Part shown: positions 51,510 to 60,225 of the stretch, one piece after another
How positions within the stretch are numbered: the first letter of the stretch is position 1
How the letters are laid out: each line of letters opens with the position of its first letter
Assembly: GCF_010747475.1 (NCBI RefSeq)
Contig: NZ_VSLZ01000002.1
Span: 496,001-560,000, forward strand
DNA length: 64,000 nt
Source of the DNA: Halorussus sp. MSC15.2
GTDB lineage: Archaea; Halobacteriota; Halobacteria; Halobacteriales; Haladaptataceae
Reading direction: 5' to 3'
Notes under the pieces: generated by a model
What the model was told of the DNA's origin: nothing
The model's database searches: none
Seen by the model: only the letters and a program-made list of their open reading frames with translations
Translations under genes and position numbers: made by a program

Positions 51510-52298
51510 TCAGACTCGCGCACAGAGGTGGCGGCGAACCGCGCGCTGGCAGTCGGCGAGCAGGTCGTCCACTCGCGCGAGGTCGGCCAGCATCGGATGC
51601 GCCTCCTCGAAGTCGCCGTAGAGGTGGTCGAGCAGTTCCCGTTCCCTGATTCCGGTGAGACCGTCGCGCCGTGTCCCCCGGATGGTGGCCTGCCGCTCGC
51701 GGACGAGACGGTCGCAGGTCTCCCGACGGTCGGCCAGTCGGTCGTGGCGCTCGCGGAGTTCCTCGAACCCGAGTTGCAACAGCGGCGTCTCGTCGGCCTC
51801 GGCGACCCAGTCGGTGACTGCGTCGAGTTCGTCGCCGACCTCCCGAGCGCGGTCGCGCTCGGTCGCGATGGCGTCGGCGAGCAGTTGGCACTCCTCTGCG
51901 CGCGTCTCGGCCCGCGAGACCAACTGGTCCGCGAGACCGGGTGCGAACGCGCCCGCCGCGGGCGAGAGCGCGGCGGCGAGGTCGGGCGACAATTCGTCGG
52001 CCATCGCCTCCGGGAGCGAGTCGGCGTCGGCGTACGGGAGTACGGTGTCGCGGAACGCCTCGCGGACGACCGATACCCCGTCGGCGTTCCCCACCGAAGA
52101 CGTTCCGACGGCGAGCGCGTTTCCGGCCGACCGACTCGGGACCGACTGCGCGGACGTTCCGACCCGCTGGCCCGCATCCGGCGACGCCTCGCGGACGCGC
52201 TCGGCGAACCGTTCGAAGCCCGCGACCTTCTGGTCGATGCGTTCGCGTTCCGATTCGGCGCGCTCGACGGCGTCGTGCGTCCGGAGTTCGACGGTCAT
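51510..52298 (-). CDS. DUF7260-like coiled-coil protein of the iron-box operon
   Basis: A 262-residue, largely helical protein with long acidic coiled-coil stretches (RAESERERIDQKVAGFERF at the start and RDRAREVGDELDAVTDWVAE later). I recognise it as the haloarchaeal family I recall as DUF7260. The segment VREAFRDTVLPYADADSLPE is characteristic. Its ATG overlaps the stop of the upstream small gene (ATGA), so they are translationally coupled. No metal-binding cluster or transport motif is obvious. Role unknown. Confidence 0.7.
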   Translation of the reverse strand: MTVELRTHDAVERAESERERIDQKVAGFERFAERVREASPDAGQRVGTSAQSVPSRSAGNALAVGTSSVGNADGVSVVREAFRDTVLPYADADSLPEAMADELSPDLAAALSPAAGAFAPGLADQLVSRAETRAEECQLLADAIATERDRAREVGDELDAVTDWVAEADETPLLQLGFEELRERHDRLADRRETCDRLVRERQATIRGTRRDGLTGIRERELLDHLYGDFEEAHPMLADLARVDDLLADCQRAVRRHLCARV

Positions 52299-52741
52299 AG
52301 CTTCGAGTCCAGTTGGCGCTCGACGGCGTCGTCCGGGAGCGGTTCGCCGTCCTGCCGGACGTGGACCAGCGGCGCGTTGTCCATCCGGAGCCACTCGCGC
52401 TCGCCGTCGCCCGAGAGGACGACCGAGCGCGACGTGCGCGGCAGACCGTTCTCGCGTCGGCCCGCCGCGCGTTTGCGGGTCGAGACGAGGGTCAACGGTT
52501 CGCCGCCGTTCTCGTAGACGGAGAGGCGGTGTTCTGGGAGTTCGGTGTCGGACTCTCGGAGTGCTCCGCGATACCGACGGGCGAGGTCCGCAGCCTCGCG
52601 CGCGGCCGCTTCGGAGGGGAACCGTCTGCCGGTCAGCGGCGCGGGACACTCGTCGGTTTCGGCGCAGGCGACGTAGAAATCACCGTCGTCGGTGGCTAAC
52701 TCGCCGATGGTCTGCCGGATACTGTCGAGGGAATCGGCCAT
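52295..52741 (-). CDS. Small protein of the iron-box operon, first gene
   Basis: A 148-residue protein: DSLDSIRQTIGELATDDGDF, then FYVACAETDECPAPLTGRRF with two Cys, a basic middle, and the C-terminal EWLRMDNAPLVHVRQDGEPL. It is a paralogue of the gene at 50983. The ATG at 52741 lies directly behind the iron-box-like sites 52744-52779. It overlaps the DUF7260-like gene by four bases. I cannot assign a function. Confidence 0.68.
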   Translation of the reverse strand: MADSLDSIRQTIGELATDDGDFYVACAETDECPAPLTGRRFPSEAAAREAADLARRYRGALRESDTELPEHRLSVYENGGEPLTLVSTRKRAAGRRENGLPRTSRSVVLSGDGEREWLRMDNAPLVHVRQDGEPLPDDAVERQLDSKL

Positions 52742-52743
52742 GG

Positions 52744-52779
52744 TTTAGGCTGGCCTAATCTATGTTAGGTCGGCCTAAA
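52744..52779. promoter_or_regulatory. Two iron-box-like operators before the three-gene operon
   Basis: TTTAGGCTGGCCTAA (52744-52758) and TTAGGTCGGCCTAAA (52765-52779) share the core TTAGG-Y-NN-GCCTAA and are 20 bp apart, two turns of DNA. Together with the palindrome at 296-311 they define a consistent 14-bp motif close to the DtxR/IdeR/SirR consensus. They sit next to the start codon and would block transcription when metal-bound repressor is present. The regulator gene is not in the window. Confidence 0.72.
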
Positions 52780-52868
52780 AGAGGTTTCGAACGGTGGAGC
52801 GTGTAACCAGTTTGCATAGAGATACCGAGCGAACGAGACGGCCGACGAACTGGGACGAACGCGAAGCG

Positions 52869-53264
52869 TCACAACGCCGTGTACTCTCCGACGAGTTCCA
52901 CCAAGTCGTCTTTCTCCAAACTCTCCTCGATGCGCTCCTCGCGCTCGCCGTCGGCGTAGAGGTCGAACGTCGGTGTCCCCTCGATGCCCCGCTCCAGCGC
53001 CAACTTCTGGTGGTGTACGACGTTCACCTTCGCCACCGCCGCGAAGGTCTCGCGTGCGACTGACTCCACGACGGGGTGGAGACGTTGGCCCGCGCCGCCG
53101 TCCGCGTAATAGTGGACCAGCACGACGTCGTGGGCGGCAACGGTCCGGTCGAAGTTCTGCGAACCGTCTACGTAGACTGGCGCTGACGGGGCACCGAGAC
53201 CCTGTTCCTGCACGAGCGCTCGCTTCTTGCGCTCCCGAACCGCTTCGAGGTCCTCGTCGTCCAT
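52869..53264 (-). CDS. Thioredoxin-fold protein lacking the CxxC motif
   Basis: A 131-residue protein. The thioredoxin fold is suggested by VVLVHYYADGGAGQRLHPV, FAAVAKVNVVHHQKLA, the cis-proline in IEGTPTFDLYADGE, and the final helix EKDDLVELVGEY. The usual W-C-G-P-C is replaced by ADGGAGQ, with no Cys anywhere, so ordinary disulfide redox is impossible. The fold may bind a partner or chaperone. The start is at 53264. Confidence 0.75.
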   Translation of the reverse strand: MDDEDLEAVRERKKRALVQEQGLGAPSAPVYVDGSQNFDRTVAAHDVVLVHYYADGGAGQRLHPVVESVARETFAAVAKVNVVHHQKLALERGIEGTPTFDLYADGEREERIEESLEKDDLVELVGEYTAL

Positions 53265-53354
53265 GCAGGAGGGGGTAGCGAACCGGGCGACTTAGTTGTG
53301 TAGCCCGCTTCTCATCTCCGATAATTCGGTGGTGATATGGGGACGTCGGGCCGT

Positions 53355-53519
53355 TCATCCTCGGTCGCCGTGATTACGCAGGACTTCCGTACGCCCGACG
53401 AATGCGGCAACCCCGAACAGGGAGGCGGCGCCGGACGCGAGAGCGCCGGCGAGCGGGTCGAAACCGCCGAACGGACCCGCGACGAAACCGACGACGGTAC
53501 CCGTGATTGAACTGTTCAC
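53355..53519 (-). CDS. Possible small membrane protein (54 residues)
   Basis: A GTG at 53519 opens MNSSITGTVVGFVAGPFGGF, then LAGALASGAASLFGVAAFVG, ending TEVLRNHGDRG. Two hydrophobic segments with Gly/Ala packing suggest a small membrane protein. It lies between the thioredoxin-like gene and the helicase on the same strand, 34 bases from the helicase stop. Coding status is uncertain because it is short and there is no homologue I recognise. Confidence 0.4.
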   Translation of the reverse strand: MNSSITGTVVGFVAGPFGGFDPLAGALASGAASLFGVAAFVGRTEVLRNHGDRG

Positions 53520-53552
53520 GGCTACGTGTTACCGAACTCCACCGAACGTAGC

Positions 53553-55886
53553 CTACTCTCCGGCGTCGATACCGACGAGTCGTTCGAGCAGATACTGCGC
53601 CTGTTCTCTGTCCAACGGGTCGTTCGCGTTCCCACAATGGGGTGATTGCACGCACGCCGGACAGCCGCCAGTCGAATCGCAGTCGCAGGCCGCGACCATC
53701 CGAGCGGTCCGCTCCATCAGGTCCTCAACCGTCTCGTACCCCTCCCGGACGAGTCCGACACCGCCGGGATAGCCGTCGTAGATGAAGATGGTACTCTGGC
53801 CCGTGTGGGGGTGCATCGGTGTCGAGAGACCGCCGATGTCGCCGCGGTCGCAGAGCAGTTCGAGGGGGAACAGCGAAATCATCCCGTGTTCGGCGGCGTG
53901 GATGCCGCCGGCGAAGTCTCCCGCCTCGCGCATCGACGACTCCACGTCGGCGGGGACCGTGAAGTAGAGCGCTTTCGTCCGGAGCGACACTTCAGGCAGG
54001 TCCAGCGATTCGCGGCCGAGCATCTCTCCGGACCGGTCGCGGCGCTCGAACCCCGTAATCTGCTTGCGCATCGTCACGTCCGCAAACCGGACCGGCACGT
54101 CCTCACGGGTCGAGAGTCGCTTCTCTTGGATGTCCTCCTCGACGGTAATCTCCTTCTCGTGGAGGACTTTGGTGTGATAGTCGGCCCACGTCGGCGAGAG
54201 TTCGGCGACTTCCCGCGAGAGGTCGAGGTCAACCACCTCGTAGGACTGGCCCTGATGGTGGTAGATGGCCCCCGGGTGGGCGTCCGTCAGCGCGTCGCCG
54301 AAGGGGAGGCTGGCGATAGTCTCGCCGCTTCGGCGGTCCAGCAGATTCACCTCGCGGTCGTCGATGGACCGGAGGCTCATCTCGTGTTGGGGGCTTCCGT
54401 CGCCGTCGTAGGTCCAGCGCACGCCGTCCGAGGTGGTCCGGCGCTCCAGCAGGCCCTCGGTTTCGAGGTCCGCCACGAGGTCGGGGAACTCGTCGCCGAA
54501 GTACTCCTCGTCCTCGGGCGAGAGCCACGTCTCGCGGGCCGCCGACAGCACGTGGTCGGGCAGGAGTTGGTCGTTGGTTGGGTTGACGACTGCACGCTCG
54601 GAGTCCCCGGCGAAGAAGTCCTCGGGGTTGGCCATCAGGTACTGGTCGAGTTGGTCCTCGCCAGCCACGAGCGCGACGAGCGACGGGTCGTCACCGCGTC
54701 CCGCGCGCCCGGCCTGCTGGAACGCGGCCATACGCGTGCCGGGGTAGCCGTCGAGCAGCACCGCGTCGAGACCGCCGATGTCTACCCCGAGTTCGAGCGC
54801 GTTGGTACTCCAGACGCCCCGGACGTCGCCGTCCTGAAGTCCCTCCTCTATCTCCTTACGACGGTCGTTCCCGAGGGCTGCCTGATACGCCGTCACGTCG
54901 GGCGCGAGGTCGCCTCGGCCCCGGTCTCGGAGTTCGCTGGCGCTCTCCATCGCCCACTGCTCGGCGGCCTGTCGTGCGCGGGTGAAGGTCAGGGTCTGGT
55001 GGCCCTTCGAGACGAGGTCGGCGAACAGGCGCTTGGTCTCGGCGTGGTTCGACTTCCGCCGACCGCTGGTTCCGGCTTGCGGGTTCTCGTACTCCGGCGG
55101 GTTCCAGAAGAGCCAGTGGGTCGGCCCGGTTTCGCTCACGTCTTCGTCCACCAGTCGGTAACTCGACTCCGGGGTCCCGGTAACGCTCGCGGCGTGTTCG
55201 ACGGGGTTCCCGATAGTCGCCGAACAGCAGACGAACTGCGGGTCGGCGTCGAATCGGTCGCAGACCCGTCGGAGGCGACGCAGGACCAGCGCGACGTGGC
55301 TGCCGAACACGCCGCGGTACTCGTGGACCTCGTCGAGTACGACCGTCTCCAGCCCTTTGAAGAACCAGTCCCAGAGGCGGTGGGCGTGGGGCAACAGCGC
55401 GTAGTGGAGCATGTCGGGGTTCGAGAGGACGACCGTCGGCTGGCGGTCCCTGACCGCGCGCTTCTCGGCCTTGTCGAGTCTCCCGGTGTACTGCGCGACC
55501 GAGACGCGACTGCCGAACCCGAGGTCCCGGGCGAGATTCGAGAGCGTCTCCTCTTGGTCGTTGATGAGCGCGTTCTGCGGGGCGACGTAGAGCGTGCGCC
55601 CGCCGTGGTCCATCGCGCGCTCGAACGCGGGCACCGTGTACGCGAGGCTCTTTCCGCTGGCAGTCGGAGTGGCGAGGACGACGTTCTGCCCGTCCCGAAC
55701 CGCGTCGATGGCCTCGGCCTGATGGCGGTAGAGCGCGTCGATGCCCCGCGATTGGAGGGCGCTCTCCAGTCGCTGTTCGAGGTCCACCTCGCGGAAGTCG
55801 CCGTCTCGGCCGGGCCGCGTTCGGTGGGCCTCTACCTGCCCGTCGTAGTACGGCCGACTCCGGAGCCAATCGATTGTCTCGTCCAC
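53553..55886 (-). CDS. MrfA/Hrq1-type DEAD/H helicase with DUF1998 domain
   Basis: A 777-residue superfamily 2 helicase. Walker A is TPTASGKS (residues 73-80), motif II DEVHEY, motif III SAT, motif VI GRAGRGDDPSL. The C-terminal DUF1998 part has the zinc-binding CDCDSTGGCPACVQSPHCGN near residues 738-757. This layout defines MrfA/Hrq1 helicases, which unwind DNA 3' to 5' and repair crosslinks and mitomycin damage. It stands alone in this window. The length is in the normal range. Confidence 0.9.
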   Translation of the reverse strand: MDETIDWLRSRPYYDGQVEAHRTRPGRDGDFREVDLEQRLESALQSRGIDALYRHQAEAIDAVRDGQNVVLATPTASGKSLAYTVPAFERAMDHGGRTLYVAPQNALINDQEETLSNLARDLGFGSRVSVAQYTGRLDKAEKRAVRDRQPTVVLSNPDMLHYALLPHAHRLWDWFFKGLETVVLDEVHEYRGVFGSHVALVLRRLRRVCDRFDADPQFVCCSATIGNPVEHAASVTGTPESSYRLVDEDVSETGPTHWLFWNPPEYENPQAGTSGRRKSNHAETKRLFADLVSKGHQTLTFTRARQAAEQWAMESASELRDRGRGDLAPDVTAYQAALGNDRRKEIEEGLQDGDVRGVWSTNALELGVDIGGLDAVLLDGYPGTRMAAFQQAGRAGRGDDPSLVALVAGEDQLDQYLMANPEDFFAGDSERAVVNPTNDQLLPDHVLSAARETWLSPEDEEYFGDEFPDLVADLETEGLLERRTTSDGVRWTYDGDGSPQHEMSLRSIDDREVNLLDRRSGETIASLPFGDALTDAHPGAIYHHQGQSYEVVDLDLSREVAELSPTWADYHTKVLHEKEITVEEDIQEKRLSTREDVPVRFADVTMRKQITGFERRDRSGEMLGRESLDLPEVSLRTKALYFTVPADVESSMREAGDFAGGIHAAEHGMISLFPLELLCDRGDIGGLSTPMHPHTGQSTIFIYDGYPGGVGLVREGYETVEDLMERTARMVAACDCDSTGGCPACVQSPHCGNANDPLDREQAQYLLERLVGIDAGE

Positions 55887-56271
55887 GATTCCGGGATAGG
55901 GTCGGGGTACCTAACCGCTTTCGCCGCGGAGCGGAAGTGAACGCGCAGCGAACGCGACGGTGACCGGACCGGAAGAACGAGCGCTCGACCGGAGACCTGA
56001 ATCTGTCGATTACGACCGCCGGTACGAGTAGCGCGAGTGGCGAACAGGCGGCACGACCGAGACGCGGGGAGACGTGCCGCGCTCCCGCTGCCCTCCCCGC
56101 GGTGGAACTCACGTCACGTGGTGGGGTGGTCCCGCTTTGGTACTTAAAATCTCGTACGACACCGGCATAAGCTGCGGAGAACGCCCGTCCAACCGTTCTA
56201 TCCCTCCGTCACTGGAAACGTTCGCGCGATGTCACAACTCTTATTTCGGTTATCGATAAAATTTGTATCCA
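55887..56271. other. Gene-free region between the helicase and the lipoprotein
   Basis: About 385 bases with no ORF I can support. TACTTAAAATCTCG near 56141-56152 looks like a TATA element, and CTTATTTCGGTTATCGATAAAATTT is AT-rich just before the lipoprotein start. A G/C-rich stretch with several short inverted repeats lies around 56050-56110. I tested it by eye for SRP and RNase P RNA motifs and saw none. Confidence 0.45.
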
Positions 56272-57171
56272 ATGACAAGACGCCGGAGTCGACGCGCTCT
56301 CCTACGGGCGGGGGCGGTCGCGGTCACTGGTCTCGCCGGATGCGTCGGTAGCCTCGATATCCCCGACGACGGTCGGCGTCAGAGCGATACTACCCGCAGT
56401 AGTCCCGCCGAGACCAGCCCCGCGGGCGAGACGCAGTCCACGACCGAATCCGAAACCACCCGCGCTCCGACGGTCGAACTCGACCCCATCGACGTCCGGT
56501 CGTCGTTCTTCTACCTCACGACGCCGGACTCGCTCGACGTCGAAGCGGTCGAGGCGACCCAGTTCGTGTTCGTGAGAGTCCGGCCGCGAACCGACGCTCC
56601 TCGGCCGAGCGACTTCGCGCTGGTCGCCGACGACCGTCACTTCTGGGGGACGCTCGCGCCGGGCGACGTCGGCGGTCCGCACCGACTCTCGGAGTTCGGG
56701 TCGGTCTACCGCGCCGGAAAGCGTCGGTCGGGATGGGTCGCGTTCGAGGTGCCGAATCCGTTGGACGCGGAAGCGGTCGCTCTGACCTACGACGATTGGA
56801 GATGGTCGCTCGACGAGGACCGTCTCGCCGCCCTGCGCGCGCCGCCCCCCGACTTCGAACTCGTCTCGTTCGAAGCACCCGAGGAAGTGGCTCACGACGA
56901 GTCGTTCGACGCGACGGTCGTGGTCGAGAACGCCGGTGAAGGAGACGGCGTCTTCCGAGCCAGTCTGAATCAGGCCGGACCGGCGTACGCGCCCCACAGG
57001 GCGGCGGTTGAGGTCCCTGCGGGAGAGCGACGCGAACGAACGTGGACCTTCGGCGACTCGGTCACTCGGAAAACCGAGCGCGTGAACCTGCGACTCGAAT
57101 CCGCCGTCACGGACCGCGAGACCTCCGTCGAGGTGCTGGGCGGGACGACGCCCGACAGCGCCGTCAACTGA
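56272..57171 (+). CDS. TAT lipoprotein, CARDB-like, of unknown function
   Basis: A 299-residue protein. The N-terminus reads TRRRSRRALLRAGAVAVTGLAGC, with twin arginines and lipobox LAGC, followed by a Ser/Thr/Glu linker. The mature part is two beta-rich domains; the second contains DESFDATVVVENAGEGDGVF and an RRERTWTFGDSV segment, which resembles a CARDB/Ig-like adhesion domain. It should be an anchored surface protein. The ATG at 56272 is better than the in-frame TTG at 56263. Confidence 0.75.
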   Translation: MTRRRSRRALLRAGAVAVTGLAGCVGSLDIPDDGRRQSDTTRSSPAETSPAGETQSTTESETTRAPTVELDPIDVRSSFFYLTTPDSLDVEAVEATQFVFVRVRPRTDAPRPSDFALVADDRHFWGTLAPGDVGGPHRLSEFGSVYRAGKRRSGWVAFEVPNPLDAEAVALTYDDWRWSLDEDRLAALRAPPPDFELVSFEAPEEVAHDESFDATVVVENAGEGDGVFRASLNQAGPAYAPHRAAVEVPAGERRERTWTFGDSVTRKTERVNLRLESAVTDRETSVEVLGGTTPDSAVN

Positions 57172-57223
57172 GACGAGCGACGGCACGTCCGCAGAACCAG
57201 CCCCCGTCGGGAGACGCCTCGAC

Positions 57224-58363
57224 CTACCGCTCCTCGATGGACGTCCAGCGCCGGTCGGTCTCGCCGACGTAGGTAGCACGGGGTCGGATGAGGCGGTTGT
57301 CGTCGAGTTGTTCGAGCGCGTGGGCTGTCCAACCGCCGACTCGGGAGACGGCGAAGACGGCGGTGAACAGTTCCCGCGGGATGCCGATGCCGTGGAGCAG
57401 GACCGCTGTGTAGAACTCGACGTTCGTGTTCAGACCCAGCTCTGGCTTGTGTTCTTCGAGGAGTTCGACCCCGACTCGCTCGGTCTCCTTCGCGGCCTCG
57501 AAGAACTCGGCGTCGCCGCTCTCGTCGTAGAACGTCCCGGCGGCGTCCGACAGGACCGCCGCGCGCGGGTCCCGGACCTCGTAGACGCGGTGGCCGAACC
57601 CCATCAGGCGCTCGCCGGACTCCAGTTTGTTCCGGACGTAACTCTCGGGGTCGCCCGACTCGTAGACGTCGAGCAACATCTCCAGAACCGGGCCGGGCGC
57701 GCCGCCGTGGAGCGGTCCCTTCAGCGCGCCGACCGCCCCGGTGACGGCCGAAACGACGTCCGACTCGGTGGAGACGACGACGCGCGCCGTGAACGTCGAG
57801 GCGTTGAGTCCGTGGTCCACCACGCTGTTTAGGTAGGTCTCCAGACCGCGGACCTCGTCGTCGCTCGGTTCGCTCCCTGTCAGCATGTAGAGGAAGTTCG
57901 CGGCGTGGCCGAGGCTCTCGTCGGGGTCGACCGGTTCCTCTCCGTTCCGGAGTCGCCAGTAGGTCGCCGCGACGGTCGGGAGTTGCGCGACCGCGAGTCG
58001 AGCGTCTCGCTCGGGGCGCTGCTCCGCGTCGGTCTGGACGAGGGTGGCCGCGGCGATGCCCATCCGCACGGCGTCCATCGCCGGGACCCCGCGCTCGGCC
58101 GCGAGGCGGAGGAGACCGACCGTCGCGTCGGGAATCGACCGCGCGGACGCGAGGTCGGTCTCGAACGCGTCGAGTTCGTCGCGGGTCGGAAGCCGACTGT
58201 TCCAGAGCAGGTAGAGCGTCTCCTCGAAGGTCGCGTTCGGCGCGAGTTCTTCGAGGGGGTAGCCCCCGATGACGAGTTCGCCGTTCTCCCCGTCGATGCG
58301 ACTCAGTCTTGTCTCGGCGACGGTGACGTCTTCGAGTCCGTGGTGGACGGAACTGTCAGCCAT
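57224..58363 (-). CDS. Citrate synthase
   Basis: Condenses acetyl-CoA and oxaloacetate; 379 residues. Catalytic His residues are in GPLHGGAPG and MGFGHRVYEVRDPRA. The third catalytic position, usually Asp in N-V-D-F, is Glu here (NTNVEFYTAV), a change I recall in the CitA/2-methylcitrate synthase branch. A role with propionyl-CoA is therefore possible. The ATG at 58363 follows ATTATATACC by about 28 bases. It is divergent from the DPSL gene. Confidence 0.88.
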   Translation of the reverse strand: MADSSVHHGLEDVTVAETRLSRIDGENGELVIGGYPLEELAPNATFEETLYLLWNSRLPTRDELDAFETDLASARSIPDATVGLLRLAAERGVPAMDAVRMGIAAATLVQTDAEQRPERDARLAVAQLPTVAATYWRLRNGEEPVDPDESLGHAANFLYMLTGSEPSDDEVRGLETYLNSVVDHGLNASTFTARVVVSTESDVVSAVTGAVGALKGPLHGGAPGPVLEMLLDVYESGDPESYVRNKLESGERLMGFGHRVYEVRDPRAAVLSDAAGTFYDESGDAEFFEAAKETERVGVELLEEHKPELGLNTNVEFYTAVLLHGIGIPRELFTAVFAVSRVGGWTAHALEQLDDNRLIRPRATYVGETDRRWTSIEER

Positions 58364-58540
58364 GTACGAAACAACTCCGACTCGGTATATAATAGCTATC
58401 GTCGCCCCCTGAATCACCGGTATCGCCTACTGTACCCGGCGTCTGCCAGTTTGCGTTCCGCAAACCCGAATCGATGTTCGGAATCTGGGAAGAATAATTA
58501 AGGGTTTGTGAGTAGTTCCGAGTCGTGGGGGAGACCACAA

Positions 58541-59200
58541 ATGGCAGACGACGAACGACGACACGGTTCAGGGAGCGTCGAACCGGGAACGACCGACACG
58601 CGCGTGGGGATGGAGTCGCTGCGCGAACGCGGTCTCGACCCGGAGGAACTCCGCGAGCGTCTCATCGACGCCATCGGCGCGGAGTTCAGCACGTACTACT
58701 ACTACACTAACCTCCGGATGCACCTCGCGGGCCACGAGGACTACAAGGAGATTACCGAGGACGCTCGACTCGAAGACCGCGCCCACTTCGAGTTGGTCGC
58801 GCCACGGGTGTACGAACTCGGCGGCCACCTGCCCTACGACATCGACGACTTCATGGGGCGGGCGTCCTGCCCGCACGCCGAGATGCCGGTGCCCTACGAG
58901 GGCGAGGAACCCGACCTCTCGCAACTCGACGCCGAGGGCGTCCTCGAAGTCCTGCTGGAGGCCGAGCGGTGCGCCATCCGGACGTGGAGCGAGATTTGCG
59001 ACATGACGCAGGGCAAGGACCCGCGGACGTACGACATGGCGAGTCGCATCCTGCAGGAGGAGATAGAGCACGAGGCGTGGTTCATCGAACTCCTCAGCAT
59101 GGAGCGCGACGGCGAAATCAACCCCGCAGGCCACTTCGTCCGGGGCGAACCCGGCGACGCGCCCTATTCGACCAACCGGCGCATCAACGACTCGGCGTAA
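58541..59200 (+). CDS. Dps-like thioferritin (DPSL) protein
   Basis: A 219-residue ferritin-like protein. Ferroxidase helices include [41 protein letters not shown] and [15 protein letters not shown]. Between them is SCPHAEMP ... [16 protein letters not shown], with the Cys pair characteristic of DPSL/thioferritins. It stores iron and removes peroxide and is distinct from DpsA at 19882. The ATG at 58541 has a GGGGGAG motif nine bases upstream; an in-frame GTG at 58508 is possible. Its N-terminal 25 residues are variable. Confidence 0.85.
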   Translation: MADDERRHGSGSVEPGTTDTRVGMESLRERGLDPEELRERLIDAIGAEFSTYYYYTNLRMHLAGHEDYKEITEDARLEDRAHFELVAPRVYELGGHLPYDIDDFMGRASCPHAEMPVPYEGEEPDLSQLDAEGVLEVLLEAERCAIRTWSEICDMTQGKDPRTYDMASRILQEEIEHEAWFIELLSMERDGEINPAGHFVRGEPGDAPYSTNRRINDSA

Positions 59201-59215
59201 CGACTCGACGCACTA

Positions 59216-59269
59216 GGTGTGACAGACCGCCGAGGCGTGCTCGGTGTGACAGACCACCGGGGTGCGCTC
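59216..59269. repeat. 27-bp tandem duplication after the DPSL gene
   Basis: Two adjacent 27-base units (59216-59242 and 59243-59269), beginning GGTGTGACAGACCGCCGAGG and GGTGTGACAGACCACCGGGG, differ at a few positions. They begin 16 bases after the stop codon and have no coding sense. Confidence 0.75.
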
Positions 59270-59336
59270 GGGAATAACATCGACCGGCGATTCGGGGGCC
59301 GACACGCTCATCCTCTTTTGGCTGTTATCCGTCCCC

Positions 59337-59699
59337 GTGAGCAGCTACACCGTCGAAATCGAGGTGCCGGACGACTGCGACGTGGAGCAGGCGGGCGAGA
59401 CGGTCGAAATCGAGGTGCCCGAGACCGAGTACGTCCTCTCGGCCGCCCGGAGCGAGGGACTCTGGCTCCCCGCCGACTGCCAGCAGGGGTGGTGTACCAC
59501 CTGCGCCGCCGAGTTGCTGGAGGGCGAGGTGGACCAATCGGACGCCCGCCGGTACTACGAGTCCGACGAGGCGGCCGACCTGATTCTGCCCTGCACCGCC
59601 AAGCCGGAGTCCGACCTCCGGATTCGGGCCTGCCAGTACGACGAGATGCTCGAACACCGCGCCGAACACGACAACCCGCCGGGCCGGTCGAAGCGGTGA
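59337..59699 (+). CDS. 2Fe-2S plant-type ferredoxin
   Basis: A 120-residue protein. The cluster ligands are in DCQQGWCTTCAAEL (C-x4-C-x2-C) and the fourth Cys in LILPCTAKP. A halophile-type acidic N-terminus precedes the ferredoxin fold (VEIEVPETEYVLSAARSEG). It transfers electrons to soluble oxidoreductases. GTG at 59337 is chosen as the first start with a short leader. It is followed after 97 bases by the DUF393 gene, possibly one operon. Confidence 0.87.
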   Translation: MSSYTVEIEVPDDCDVEQAGETVEIEVPETEYVLSAARSEGLWLPADCQQGWCTTCAAELLEGEVDQSDARRYYESDEAADLILPCTAKPESDLRIRACQYDEMLEHRAEHDNPPGRSKR

Positions 59700-59796
59700 G
59701 CGCGCCGAGTCGCGGACGTTCCGAGTCGGCCTTCCGGAGGCAACTCCCGATTCGACGGCAACTGCGTTTATGGGTGCAAACGTGGTACACCCGGAC

Positions 59797-60225
59797 GTGA
59801 GCGACTACCACGGCGTACTGGTGTACGACGGCGAGTGTCCGTTCTGCTCGGCGGCCGCCTCGGCGCTCCGGCGCGTCGAGGGCGTCGGCGCGATAGCGTG
59901 GGAGGACGACCCGGCCCAGACGTTTCTCGAAGCCCAGTTCGGCGAGACGCCGTTCGCGCTAGTGTTCGCCGACCGGAGGGAGGAGACGGTGTACGTCGGC
60001 CGCGAGGCGGCCCGCGAACTCTGCGAGCGCGCCGGGATGCCGGTGCTGATTCGGGACGTCGTGGGCGACAACTACGAGTCCATCGCCGACGCCATCCGGA
60101 GCGTGACCGGAGTGGAGGGCGACCCCGACCCCTACCACGGCGAGTATCCGATGGCCGACCGAGCGCGCGAGGCGTTCGGGAAACTGGCAGAGAACGCGTG
60201 GCACACCGCGAAAGTGAGCCGGTAG
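59797..60225 (+). CDS. DUF393 thiol-disulfide-like protein (DCC family)
   Basis: A 142-residue protein with the DCC signature VLVYDGECPFCSAAASAL (Y-D-G-x-C-x-x-C), placing it in the DUF393 thiol-disulfide oxidoreductase-like family; function in vivo is unproven. The C-terminal segment includes AIRSVTGVEGDPDPYH. GTG at 59797 is chosen because GTTTATG lies about 28 bases upstream; an in-frame ATG at 59770 overlaps it. It lies after the ferredoxin gene. Confidence 0.8.
   Translation: MSDYHGVLVYDGECPFCSAAASALRRVEGVGAIAWEDDPAQTFLEAQFGETPFALVFADRREETVYVGREAARELCERAGMPVLIRDVVGDNYESIADAIRSVTGVEGDPDPYHGEYPMADRAREAFGKLAENAWHTAKVSR

Noticed and set aside
56040-56140. Possible structured RNA gene upstream of the lipoprotein
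   Set aside because: G/C-rich short inverted repeats are present, but none of the signature segments of archaeal SRP RNA or RNase P RNA can be seen.
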